A stretch of DNA of 64,000 bases. Origin: Pseudomonadota bacterium. Its GTDB lineage: Bacteria > Desulfobacterota > Desulfobulbia > Desulfobulbales > Desulfurivibrionaceae. The DNA is taken from assembly GCA_018830485.1 (NCBI GenBank), contig JAHJRQ010000012.1, positions 267,834 to 331,833 on the forward strand, read 5' to 3'. The notes below the pieces were generated by a model, which saw only the letters and a list, made by a program, of their open reading frames with translations, was not told the DNA's origin and did no database searches. Shown here one piece after another: positions 43,559 through 52,917 of the stretch. The stretch's first letter is position 1; every line of letters begins with the position of its first letter. The translations under genes were made by a program, and so were the position numbers.

Positions 43559-44446
43559 ATGCCGCCCTACATCGATCTGCATACCCACTCAACCTGTTCG
43601 GACGGACTGCTCACCCCGACCGCTCTTCTGGACCTGGCCGCCCGCCGGGGGCTTGCGGCCATCGCCCTCACCGACCACGACACCGTCACAGGGGTTGCCG
43701 AAGCTCTGTCGCGCGGCACAATCGTCGGGGTGGAGGTGCTGAGCGGGATAGAGATAAGCAGCGACCTTGCCGGAACCTCGCTCCATATTCTGGGCTACGG
43801 CTTCGACCATGAACATCCCGGGCTCCTCGCCTTTCTGGCAAGGCTGCAAGAGGCCCGGCACAACCGCAACCAGGGCATCATGGAGCGTCTCCGGACCCTC
43901 GGCATCTCCATAACCAACGAAGAGCTGACCCGGATTGCCGGAGAACAGATCGGCCGGTCCCACTTCGCCCGGCTGCTCACCCAGAAAGGATTGGCCAGGA
44001 ACAGCCAGGACGCCTTCAGCCGCTACCTCAAACGCGGCGCTCCCGCCTTTGTCGAACATATCAAGCCCCAGGCCGACGAAGTAATCAGCCAAATCTCCAA
44101 GGCCAACGGCCTGGCGGTACTCGCCCATCCGGTCTACCTGATTCCGAGCCTGGAACAAAACCCCGGCCTGGTTGCCACGCTCAAGGAGTACGGGCTGACA
44201 GGGCTTGAGACCTTCTACCCCACCCATTCAAAAAAGTTCTCCCGCTTCCTGCAAGCCCTTGCCGCGCAACACGGGTTGCTCCTCAGCGGCGGCACGGATT
44301 ATCACGGCGACACACACTCTGTCACCCCCTTGGGCGGCAACGCCAAAACCATCCGCGTTCCTCTTCAGCTCCTGCAGGAGATCAAGCAGAGGCTGGGAGC
44401 AACCAATGCCGCGCCGCACCGGGAGGCAGCCCACCTTTTTTTATGA
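43559..44446 (+). CDS. PHP-domain phosphoesterase (TrpH/RNase AM-like)
   Basis: A 295-residue metal-dependent phosphoesterase. The four PHP motifs are visible: IDLHTHSTCSDG (motif I), LTDHDT (II), GIEIS with later LGYGFDH (III), and the C-terminal GGTDYHGD (IV), with an internal LAHPVYLIP. The family includes 3',5'-nucleotide bisphosphatase/5'-3' RNase AM (YciV/TrpH), which removes 5' nucleotides from rRNA precursors and pAp. Length matches that group. A single gene with its own leader; a nucleotidyltransferase follows 142 bases later on the same strand. Confidence 0.88.
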   Translation: MPPYIDLHTHSTCSDGLLTPTALLDLAARRGLAAIALTDHDTVTGVAEALSRGTIVGVEVLSGIEISSDLAGTSLHILGYGFDHEHPGLLAFLARLQEARHNRNQGIMERLRTLGISITNEELTRIAGEQIGRSHFARLLTQKGLARNSQDAFSRYLKRGAPAFVEHIKPQADEVISQISKANGLAVLAHPVYLIPSLEQNPGLVATLKEYGLTGLETFYPTHSKKFSRFLQALAAQHGLLLSGGTDYHGDTHSVTPLGGNAKTIRVPLQLLQEIKQRLGATNAAPHREAAHLFL

Positions 44447-44588
44447 AAAAGCGGGATTGACTTCCCGGCCTGCCGACAGTACTACAGAGTAGTTTCGGAA
44501 GTTGCCGGCCGCGCGGACACACCAGCAAAAACTCCCTGTCAGCGCATTGCCTGCTTGACCGCGAGCACAGACAAAAAAGGGGGAACCC

Positions 44589-45350
44589 ATGACCGGCGAT
44601 GAATACATCCTCTCCATCCTCAAAAAATATGAAGTTCCAAGGGGGCCTGAATCCCCCGCCGAACAGACAGCGAAGCACATTGCCCCCAAGATCCAGCGGT
44701 GGGCAGGAGGCTGGCTGTCCGCCCTGTCGTATTCCGGCGCCTATGCCAAGCAAACCGCCGTGCATGGCGTAACCGATGTGGACCTCTTTATCTCCCTCAA
44801 ACCCGGGATGCCCGGGACAATGCAAAAAATCTATGACGAGCTGTTTACCCTGGCCGCCTTGCATGGCTGGAACCCCATCCGGAGGCATGTCGCCATCGGC
44901 ATCTCAAAAAACGATATAACCCTCGACCTGATTCCCGGCCGTGCGCTGGCCGGCAACGAGAACTATCACGACCTGTACTGGCTCAAATCCGATTCCTTGC
45001 GGCACACCAACCTGAGCCTCCATATCGAGACCGCCTCCAAATCGCATCGCCTTCGCGAAATCCAGGCAATCAAGATCTGGAGGCATATTCACCGGCTTGA
45101 CTGGCCATCCCTGTACCTTGATTGTTTTGTCATAAACGCCCTGGCAGGAAGAAGCACGGATTCCCTCGCCTACAATGTTCTGCACGCCCTGGACATGATA
45201 GGGGAAGCCCTTGAAACCACCTCCATCGTTGATCCGGCCAACCCGGACAACGTGCTTTCGCGTGATGCGACACCAGAGGATAAAAAAAATATCGCGGAGC
45301 AGGCAAAAAAATCCGCCGCCCAACAGCACTGGGAAGACATCATCTGGTAG
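44589..45350 (+). CDS. OAS/CD-NTase- or CCA-like nucleotidyltransferase
   Basis: A 253-residue protein of the DNA-polymerase-beta superfamily. The active site reads SGAYAKQTAVHGVTDVDLFISL with metal-binding D63 and D65, and a third aspartate D113 in DITLDLIPG. The usual helix-N GS dipeptide is GA and the following GT is QT. The C-terminal half (RLREIQAIKIWRHIHRLDWPSLYLDCFVINAL and IVDPANPDNVLSRD) resembles the OAS1/CD-NTase and archaeal CCA-enzyme substrate domain, notably the DPANP-N motif. Product and substrate are unknown. No CBASS effector, Cap2/Cap3 or other defence gene is adjacent, so a housekeeping or tRNA-related role is equally possible. Confidence 0.75.
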   Translation: MTGDEYILSILKKYEVPRGPESPAEQTAKHIAPKIQRWAGGWLSALSYSGAYAKQTAVHGVTDVDLFISLKPGMPGTMQKIYDELFTLAALHGWNPIRRHVAIGISKNDITLDLIPGRALAGNENYHDLYWLKSDSLRHTNLSLHIETASKSHRLREIQAIKIWRHIHRLDWPSLYLDCFVINALAGRSTDSLAYNVLHALDMIGEALETTSIVDPANPDNVLSRDATPEDKKNIAEQAKKSAAQQHWEDIIW

Positions 45351-45407
45351 AAACCGTGCCATACTGGACAATGGTCTCCCCGCGCATCCCCGCCGCCCTT
45401 TTTTTCC

Positions 45408-45437
45408 TTGATCCATTCCTTACAATGCACCTATGAT
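45408..45437 (+). promoter_or_regulatory. Candidate promoter for the receiver/CheA/NtrC operon
   Basis: TTGATC (45408-45413), 18 bases, TATGAT (45432-45437). It implies a leader of about 150 bases before the first gene. Confidence 0.45.
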
Positions 45438-45592
45438 ATTCATGGTGCATGCCCTTTTTGCGCAAGCACTTTTTCACCCCCCGCGTCCGTGCAAGCCTTT
45501 TTTCCGCAGAAAGGCCAAGAACACCGCACCGGGCGCCCACCGCTTTGTTACATATTTTTTCTTGAAATATCTCCAGCAAGGATGCGCACCAC

Positions 45593-46015
45593 ATGGCCAA
45601 AAAATACAAAGTCCTCATCGTCGATGACTCAACCAGCATTCTGAAAGCCTTGGCCCGAGCCTTTGCCGAAACACCCTACGATGTGACGACCTGCAGCGAT
45701 CCGGTCAAATCCTACGAAATGATCGAGGACGAACATTTCGACATCGTGATCAGCGATATCATGATGCCGGAACTGGACGGGCTTTCCCTGCTGCGCAAGA
45801 TCAAGAACTACAACGGCACCATCCAGGTGATCATGATCACCGGGTATATCACAATCAACAATACCCTCAACGCCTTTCGCTACGGAGCAAACGACATTTT
45901 TTTCAAGCCTTTCAAAGACATACAGGACCTCATCGACGCCGTGGATGGTGCCGCCAAAAAACTGAACCGCATCAACGAGATTCTCAAAGTGCTGGCCAGC
46001 GAAAAAGGAAACTGA
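45593..46015 (+). CDS. Stand-alone response regulator receiver
   Basis: A 140-residue CheY-like protein consisting of one receiver domain plus a short C-terminal helix (GAAKKLNRINEILKVLASEK). The acidic pair is in VLIVDDS, the phospho-acceptor Asp in VISDIMMPELDG and the conserved Lys in FFKPFKD. AAGGA precedes the ATG. Only one base separates it from the CheA-like kinase gene, so it is very probably phosphorylated by that kinase and acts by protein contact. Confidence 0.93.
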   Translation: MAKKYKVLIVDDSTSILKALARAFAETPYDVTTCSDPVKSYEMIEDEHFDIVISDIMMPELDGLSLLRKIKNYNGTIQVIMITGYITINNTLNAFRYGANDIFFKPFKDIQDLIDAVDGAAKKLNRINEILKVLASEKGN

Positions 46016-46016
46016 C

Positions 46017-48308
46017 ATGCAGTACGACGTTGATCTTGACGCACTCCAAGGCTTTATCGATGAATCCAACGATTCGCTCCAGGGAATCGAGGCGGATTTC
46101 ATCGCCCTGGAAGAAGATCCCGGCAACGGTGAGATCATCAACAGGATCTTCCGCCCGGTGCACAGCCTCAAGGGCAATTCCGGGTTCTTCGGCCTGACCA
46201 ACATCAACAAGTTCTCCCACCGCCTGGAAAATCTCCTGGACGCCTGCCGCAAAGGCGAGATCCTGATCAACAAAAAGATCATCGACATCCTGCTCAAGGG
46301 AATCGAATACCTGCAAGCCATGCTCGACCGGGCGCAAAAAAACCCGGCGGAAGTGGCTTTCCTTCCGGAAGAAAAAGAGTTTCTCACCCAGGTAGAGGCA
46401 ATCCAGCCCATAGTGGCAACCGGCTCCATCCAGAGTGTCATCACCCTGGAAAATCTCCTCCATGAATTCCTCGATCTTGGCCAGAACATCCACGCTCACC
46501 CGCTGATCCCGGGGCTGCTGGATCAAATTGAAAAGGCCAACATCGATCTTCAGTCAATTATCGCCGCGAAGAAACAAAAAGGGCCGAGCAGCGCCTTTTC
46601 CCCGGACAACCAATATTTTCTGGGCGACAAGGATTTCACCGGCCAACTGGCCCAGTTCGGCCTGGTTCTCGGACTTCTTGAAAGCAAAAAAGCCGCGGGC
46701 AAAGACCTTCTGCTCGCCTTTGCCCAGGCTCTTGCCGAGGTGAACCAAGCCCTCTCCGGCAACAGCGCCATTGCCGGAGAGCTTGACGAGCTGTTTGCCA
46801 TGCGGAACTTCCTTGACGACGCCTTGATGGTGGCCAGCGACGAATACAACACCCTGTGCCGCAATCTGCTCAATTCGGTGATCGGCTGCTTTGAGGCCAA
46901 AGCCAAGACCGGCAGCACCCGGTTGGGGGAGATCCTGGTGGAGCAGCATCTTGTCAGCGAGGCGCAGATCTCCGCGGCGCTGGGCCAACAGAAAAAAATC
47001 GGAGAGCTGCTCATCGAGCAGGGGGTTCTCCAGGAAGACGACCTGAAAAAGGCGCTGACCATCCAGGACAAACGAGCCCTGGATGCCCACATCAAGGAGA
47101 CAAAGACCTCCGAGCAGACCAAAACCATCCGCATCGATCAGGCGCGGCTCGACAACTTCGCCAATTCCGTGGGGGGGCTGTACATCAGCCTCGACTCCCT
47201 CAATTTCCTCAAAAAACAGCTCGAAACAAAGCTGGGGGATTTCGGCCTCGCAGCAAGATTCGACGGCATCATCCATGCCCTTGACGAGCAGCTTGAAAAA
47301 CTGCACGCCAACATCATGAGCATCCGCAGGGTGCCGGTCAAATCCTTGTTCCAGCGGTTCCCCAAGGTGGTCCGCCAACTGTCCGCCTCGCTGAACAAGG
47401 AGGTCCGCTTCACCATCACCGGCGAGGACACCGTCATCGATAAAGACCTGCTGGAAAAGATCGAAAACCCCCTGGTCCACATCCTGCGCAATTCCCTGGA
47501 CCACGGGCTCCAAGGACCGGAAGAAAGAAAAAAAGCCGGCAAACCGGAACAGGGCAGTCTTACGCTTAAGGCGCGGGCCGATGAAAACAATGTCTACATT
47601 ATCATTGAAGACGACGGCATGGGCATTGATCCGCGAAAAATGAAGCACGTCGCCCTGAACAAGGGGTTCATGACCGCTGAGGAACTGGAGCACTTAAGCG
47701 ACAAGGAACTGATCAATCTCGTCTTCAGACCGGGGTTCAGTTCGGCGGAAAAAGTCAGCGAAGTTTCGGGGCGCGGGGTGGGCATGGACGTGGTCATGTC
47801 CGGCCTCAAGGAATGCAACGGCTCCATCCGGCTCGATTCCACCATAGGCAAAGGCACCACGGTTTCCCTCACCGTGCCGCTCACCAAGACCCTGGTCACC
47901 AAGGAGGCCATGCTCGCCGAATCGGGCCGGGAAATCTATGCAATCCCCTCCGACGAGATCACCACGGTCATCGAAACAGGAAACATCATCCCGCTTCTTG
48001 CGGAAAACAACTGCATCGCATATGATGGCGCAATCCTGAGGCTTATAGAACTCAACACCTTCTTTTACCCGAAGGCATCCTCGACCGCCGCCGACCGGAG
48101 CAATAAAGTTGTTGTGGTCTGCAAGCCCCATGGAGTCGGCCTGCTGGTCGACCGCATCCTCTCCCACCAGAAGATCGTGGCCAAGGAGTTCGGGGACGGA
48201 TATAAAAAACTGCAGAAAATCGATGGAATCCGCGGATACACCATCATGGGCAACGACGACATTATCCTGATTGCCGACATCAAGGAAATTGCCGAGCGCG
48301 CCACATAG
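46017..48308 (+). CDS. CheA-like hybrid histidine kinase with MshEN-like motifs
   Basis: A 763-residue kinase. Residues 1-110 are an Hpt domain with phospho-acceptor H49 in RPVHSLKGNSGFF. A linker of about 180 residues follows. Residues about 302-350 contain two tandem MshEN-type motifs (RLGEILVEQHLVSEAQISAALGQQ and IGELLIEQGVLQEDDLKKALTIQ). Next come a CheA P3-like dimerisation segment (about 370-440), a HATPase domain with HILRNSLDHGL, DDGMGID and SGRGVGMDVV, and a C-terminal CheW domain (about 635-763). There is no P2 domain. MshEN motifs bind cyclic di-GMP in pilus and secretion ATPases, so second-messenger input is possible. It sits between two response regulators. No methyl-accepting proteins are adjacent. 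Confidence 0.9.
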   Translation: MQYDVDLDALQGFIDESNDSLQGIEADFIALEEDPGNGEIINRIFRPVHSLKGNSGFFGLTNINKFSHRLENLLDACRKGEILINKKIIDILLKGIEYLQAMLDRAQKNPAEVAFLPEEKEFLTQVEAIQPIVATGSIQSVITLENLLHEFLDLGQNIHAHPLIPGLLDQIEKANIDLQSIIAAKKQKGPSSAFSPDNQYFLGDKDFTGQLAQFGLVLGLLESKKAAGKDLLLAFAQALAEVNQALSGNSAIAGELDELFAMRNFLDDALMVASDEYNTLCRNLLNSVIGCFEAKAKTGSTRLGEILVEQHLVSEAQISAALGQQKKIGELLIEQGVLQEDDLKKALTIQDKRALDAHIKETKTSEQTKTIRIDQARLDNFANSVGGLYISLDSLNFLKKQLETKLGDFGLAARFDGIIHALDEQLEKLHANIMSIRRVPVKSLFQRFPKVVRQLSASLNKEVRFTITGEDTVIDKDLLEKIENPLVHILRNSLDHGLQGPEERKKAGKPEQGSLTLKARADENNVYIIIEDDGMGIDPRKMKHVALNKGFMTAEELEHLSDKELINLVFRPGFSSAEKVSEVSGRGVGMDVVMSGLKECNGSIRLDSTIGKGTTVSLTVPLTKTLVTKEAMLAESGREIYAIPSDEITTVIETGNIIPLLAENNCIAYDGAILRLIELNTFFYPKASSTAADRSNKVVVVCKPHGVGLLVDRILSHQKIVAKEFGDGYKKLQKIDGIRGYTIMGNDDIILIADIKEIAERAT

Positions 48309-48382
48309 CATGATCCCTGCGCAAGCCCGGATTGTTTCCGGAGTTTCCCAGAAAATTTCACCGCTGCCAAGGCTGTCTTCAT

Positions 48383-49765
<1,383 letters not shown>

Positions 49766-49785
49766 CACCTCTCCGGATCCCGCAG

Positions 49786-49968
49786 ATGAGTTTTTCCTGT
49801 AAAAATTACGACTACAATGACGACAATTGCCTAATGCTCAAACAGGAGTGTATCCCCGGCAGACCGGGCTGCGTGCTGGAAGGGCGGGTAATTCTCAGTG
49901 AGGCGCTCGCTGAGAGGATCAAGGAGCTGGAGCAGAAAAAGACCTCCGGCAAGACAGGAAAGAAATAA
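49786..49968 (+). CDS. Small Cys-containing protein of unknown function
   Basis: A 60-residue protein with four cysteines (residues 5, 15, 22, 29) in its N-terminal half and a charged, helical, Lys-rich C-terminus (SEALAERIKELEQKK). The Cys spacing suggests a small metal or disulfide site, but I recognise no family. It begins 20 bases after the sigma-54 regulator gene, on the same strand, with a GGA upstream. Codon use resembles neighbours. Confidence 0.6.
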   Translation: MSFSCKNYDYNDDNCLMLKQECIPGRPGCVLEGRVILSEALAERIKELEQKKTSGKTGKK

Positions 49969-50032
49969 CCCTTCCCATGACGCGCCCTGAAGGATTTTTT
50001 CAGTCGCATACCTCTGGCCTCCCTCAACTCCC

Positions 50033-50242
50033 ATGCCTTCGATAAAAATACCCTGTGATTACTGCGGCGGAACCGGCCAGATACTGTTTTTCGCCGGAGT
50101 GAGCAGATTCTTCCTCTCCTGCGAGGAATGCCCGCACTGCGCCGGATTCGGCTATGAACTTCCCGCCGATGCGCATCCACCAAAAGAAAAACAAGCGCCT
50201 CCTCCCGCAGGGAAATCCTCCCCACGCAAAAAGACCCGGTGA
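50033..50242 (+). CDS. DnaJ-type zinc-ribbon small protein
   Basis: A 69-residue protein with a CDYCGGTG motif (CxxCxGxG, as in the DnaJ cysteine-rich domain) near the N-terminus and a second CEECPHCAGFGYE motif at residues about 30-42. Together they would bind one or two zinc ions. The remaining tail is Pro/Lys-rich and probably disordered. No J domain is present. It ends seven bases before the flavoprotein gene, suggesting a shared operon. The ribosome site is poor, so the start is uncertain. Confidence 0.6.
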   Translation: MPSIKIPCDYCGGTGQILFFAGVSRFFLSCEECPHCAGFGYELPADAHPPKEKQAPPPAGKSSPRKKTR

Positions 50243-50249
50243 GCCCGCC

Positions 50250-51515
50250 ATGAAAGCGAATACCCGAGTGGCCGTGATCGGAGGCGGCCCGGCCGGACTG
50301 ATGGCCGCAACGGTCCTCAGCGAGGCGGGCTTGCCTGTGGATCTTTTCGACGCCAAGTCCTCGGCTGGCCGTAAATTTCTGGTTGCCGGCCATGGCGGAT
50401 TGAATCTCACCCATTCGGAACAGGCAGAACCCTTTGCCGCCCGCTACGGGAACAACACTGAAATCTTCAAAAAACTCCTGGCCGTTTTTTCGCCCGATGA
50501 TCTGCGCGCCTGGTTGCGCAGCCTCGGAGTGGAAACCTTTGTCGGCACCAGCGGCCGGGTATTCCCCATGGACGCCAAGGCTCCGGACATCCTCAAAACC
50601 TGGCTCGAAACCTTGGCCAGGCGCGGGGTCGCCTTCCATTATCGCCACCGCTGGCAGGGGTTCTCCGAGACGGGCGCCCCGCTCTTTCTCGCCGAAACAG
50701 GCGTTCTTCTCGAATGCCCCGCCCGGGGCGTGCTTCTTGCCCTGGGCGGGGCAAGCTGGCCCCAGACCGGGTCCGATGGAAGCTGGGCCTCCATCCTCGC
50801 CGCCAAAGGCATCCGGATTGAACCCTTCCGCCCGGCAAACTGCGGGGTTGAAGTGGCCTGGTCCGAATATTTCCGGACCCGCTTCAGCGGCAAACCCCTC
50901 AAGAATATTCTGCTCCGCTGCGGCGATCATCACGCCACAGGCGATGCGATGGTGACCAGCCATGGCCTGGAAGGTGGGCCGGTCTACGCCTTAAGCGGGG
51001 TGATCCGCGAACTGCTGGACACAGGCAGGCCGGTTCCCATTTTCCTCGACCTCAAGCGCGATCTGCCCCTGGAACGCCTGCGGGAAAGGCTTGAGCAGCG
51101 GCGCGCCAAGGAAAGCCTCGCCAATTTCCTGCGCAAGTCCATCCACCTCACCGGCCCAAGCTATTCCCTGCTCCGCGAAACTTGCCCCCCGGAAGAGCTG
51201 AAAGACCCGGCCATGCTTGCCGAACGGATCAAGAATCTTCCCGTTCTTGTCACTAAAACCAGGCCCCTTGCCGAGGCGATTTCCTCCGCCGGAGGCGTTG
51301 CCTTTGCGGAGGTGAACGCCGACCTCATGTTCCGCAAATTGCCCGGAGTCTTCGTGGCCGGAGAAATGCTGGACTGGGAAGCGCCCACCGGCGGATACCT
51401 GCTGCAGGGCGCCTTTACCACCGGATACCACGCCGCCCAAGGCCTTCTCAAGTGGCTGGGACAGCCGCCGGCAACGCAACAGAACCCGGCTGAGAAATTT
51501 CTTGCCCATGGATAA
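50250..51515 (+). CDS. FAD-dependent oxidoreductase, HI0933/BaiN-type
   Basis: A 421-residue flavoprotein of the HI0933/YhiN group (PP_4765 subfamily). The N-terminal Rossmann motif VAVIGGGPAGLMAATVLSEAG binds FAD. GRKFLVAGHGGLNLTHSE is the family signature near residue 45, and the C-terminal VFVAGEMLDWEAPTGGYLLQGAFTTGY closes the FAD site. The reaction is unassigned for this subfamily; relatives are reductases of unsaturated compounds. The ATG at 50250 is chosen because upstream in-frame sequence lies within the zinc-ribbon gene. It is followed by a SelW-like selenoprotein, so a redox link is conceivable. Confidence 0.9.
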   Translation: MKANTRVAVIGGGPAGLMAATVLSEAGLPVDLFDAKSSAGRKFLVAGHGGLNLTHSEQAEPFAARYGNNTEIFKKLLAVFSPDDLRAWLRSLGVETFVGTSGRVFPMDAKAPDILKTWLETLARRGVAFHYRHRWQGFSETGAPLFLAETGVLLECPARGVLLALGGASWPQTGSDGSWASILAAKGIRIEPFRPANCGVEVAWSEYFRTRFSGKPLKNILLRCGDHHATGDAMVTSHGLEGGPVYALSGVIRELLDTGRPVPIFLDLKRDLPLERLRERLEQRRAKESLANFLRKSIHLTGPSYSLLRETCPPEELKDPAMLAERIKNLPVLVTKTRPLAEAISSAGGVAFAEVNADLMFRKLPGVFVAGEMLDWEAPTGGYLLQGAFTTGYHAAQGLLKWLGQPPATQQNPAEKFLAHG

Positions 51516-51652
51516 TTTCTCCTCTTGCAAGCAAAGCAAATTTAATGGACAATCCATGCTGTTATCTCGTATGCCATCGTGGTATAAAATAATGATGAAA
51601 CTCGCTTATATCCCGCCGATCTCAGAATGCAGAGGGCAAACGGAAACGGACC

Positions 51653-51877
51653 ATGAAAATCACCATCACCTACTGCTTGCAATGAAACTATCTGCCCCGG
51701 GCTTCCAGGCTGGAAGCCGTGCTGAAAAAACAACTCGGGACCGAGGTTGAGCTTATCCCCGGTTCAGGCGGCATCTACGAAATCATGGCCGATGGCCGTC
51801 TGGTCTTTTCAAAAAAAGCGGCCGGCCGTTTTGCCGAGCCCGAGGAAATCATCGGCCTTATCCAGAGCCACGGCTAA
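51653..51877 (+). CDS. SelW-like (Rdx family) selenoprotein with in-frame UGA
   Basis: A 74-residue protein if UGA at 51683-51685 is read as selenocysteine at position 11. The N-terminus reads MKITITYCLQU, giving a CxxU redox motif, followed by NYLPRASRLEAVLKKQLG, then IPGSGGIYEIMADGRLVFSKK and AAGRFAEPEEIIGLIQSHG. This is the complete SelW/SelT/SelV/SelH-like thioredoxin-fold Rdx family, with the diagnostic YCxxUNYxPRA and GRF motifs. A SECIS-like hairpin lies just after the UGA. Conventional translation would stop after 10 residues or start late, so normal gene calling misses it. The next gene begins 21 bases later, suggesting co-transcription. Likely role: thiol redox; partner unknown. Confidence 0.9.
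51683..51718 (+). promoter_or_regulatory. Bacterial SECIS element of the SelW-like gene
   Basis: A perfect 7-bp stem (GGCTTCC at 51700-51706 with GGAAGCC at 51712-51718) and a five-base AGGCT loop lie immediately after the UGA. The loop G at 51708 is 25 bases from the UGA, within the 16-37 window reported for bacterial SECIS elements recognised by SelB. Confidence 0.8.
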
Positions 51878-51898
51878 GAGGAAGGCTCTTCGACAACC

Positions 51899-52894
51899 AT
51901 GACCCCCCCACAGGAAACATCAGCGACCCTCACCCTCCTCGATGCGCCCGAGGCCCGGGAAGGCAACGAGCAACACTGGCTGCTCAGCGGCAACACCACT
52001 TACACCCTGGGGCGGGTGGCCAACACCGATATCATGCTTCCCTACTCCTGGGTCTCCCGGAAACACGCCATGATCCAGAGGGAAGAAAACGGCCGCTTCA
52101 ATCTCATTGACCTGGGAAGCTCCAACGGCACCTTTATCAACGGCCGAAAAATCCATACCCCCGTGTCCCTGCAAAACGGGGATTGCATCGGCATCGGCAG
52201 CACCCGCCTGCTTTTCAATCAGGAAACACTTCCAGCGCGGCCCGCACCGCCAACCGGACCGGATCTCGACGAGATGACCGTGGCCTTTGTGCAGAAGCAG
52301 ATCATCACCATCCTGATCTGCGACATCCACGACTACACCAAGCTCTCGGAAACCATGGGAGACCAGTGGGTTTCCCAGCTTCTCCAGCATTGGACCGGCA
52401 GGGTGAGCAAGCTGGTCAACAAACATAACGGGATTGTCGACAAATTCATCGGCGACGCGGTCATGGCCCTGTGGGCCGGGCCGAATCTCCAGGCCAACAT
52501 CCACCAGGCCCTGAAAACCGCCATTGCCATCAATACCTTCACCGGCAGCCTCGGCAGGAAGATTCCCGATCTGCCCTGGCCGTTGCAGATCGGGGCGGCG
52601 CTCAACACCGGCGAGGCGATGATGGGAAACCTTGCGCAAAACGGCAGCTACACCGTGGTCGGGGATGTGGTCAATGTGGCCTTTCGTCTGGAAAGCATGA
52701 CCAGCAGGCAGGAGGATCTGGACATCGTGATGGGCGGCGACGCGGCCATGCACCTTCTTGATGCCGAATCTTTCTTCAAAAAATACTCCTTCCGGGTAAA
52801 GGGAAAACAGGAGGAGGTCGAGGCTTATGGTTGCAGCTTTTCCCGGCTCTCAACCTATCTCGGCCGGAATACCGCGCTGCTCGACACCCTGTAG
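51899..52894 (+). CDS. FHA-domain adenylate/guanylate cyclase (class III)
   Basis: A 331-residue protein. Residues about 30-110 are an FHA phospho-threonine-binding domain (YTLGRVANTDIM, SRKHAMI, DLGSSNGTFINGRKI). Residues about 135-320 are a class III nucleotide cyclase domain: ILICDIHDYTKLSE holds the first metal Asp, and GIVDKFIGDAVMALWAG holds the Lys and second Asp, followed by GAALNTGEAMMGNL and the VVGDVVNVAFRLE segment. The product (cAMP or cGMP) is not decided by eye. FHA input suggests regulation by a Ser/Thr kinase, none of which is adjacent. An HD-GYP gene follows at 23 bases. Confidence 0.92.
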   Translation: MTPPQETSATLTLLDAPEAREGNEQHWLLSGNTTYTLGRVANTDIMLPYSWVSRKHAMIQREENGRFNLIDLGSSNGTFINGRKIHTPVSLQNGDCIGIGSTRLLFNQETLPARPAPPTGPDLDEMTVAFVQKQIITILICDIHDYTKLSETMGDQWVSQLLQHWTGRVSKLVNKHNGIVDKFIGDAVMALWAGPNLQANIHQALKTAIAINTFTGSLGRKIPDLPWPLQIGAALNTGEAMMGNLAQNGSYTVVGDVVNVAFRLESMTSRQEDLDIVMGGDAAMHLLDAESFFKKYSFRVKGKQEEVEAYGCSFSRLSTYLGRNTALLDTL

Positions 52895-52917
52895 GCCTTT
52901 GGAGGACCGGAAAAACC

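Noticed and set aside
44589..45350. CBASS anti-phage operon around the nucleotidyltransferase
   Set aside because: Neighbours are a PHP phosphoesterase and a two-component operon; no phospholipase, membrane effector, E1/E2 or HORMA-type gene is present.
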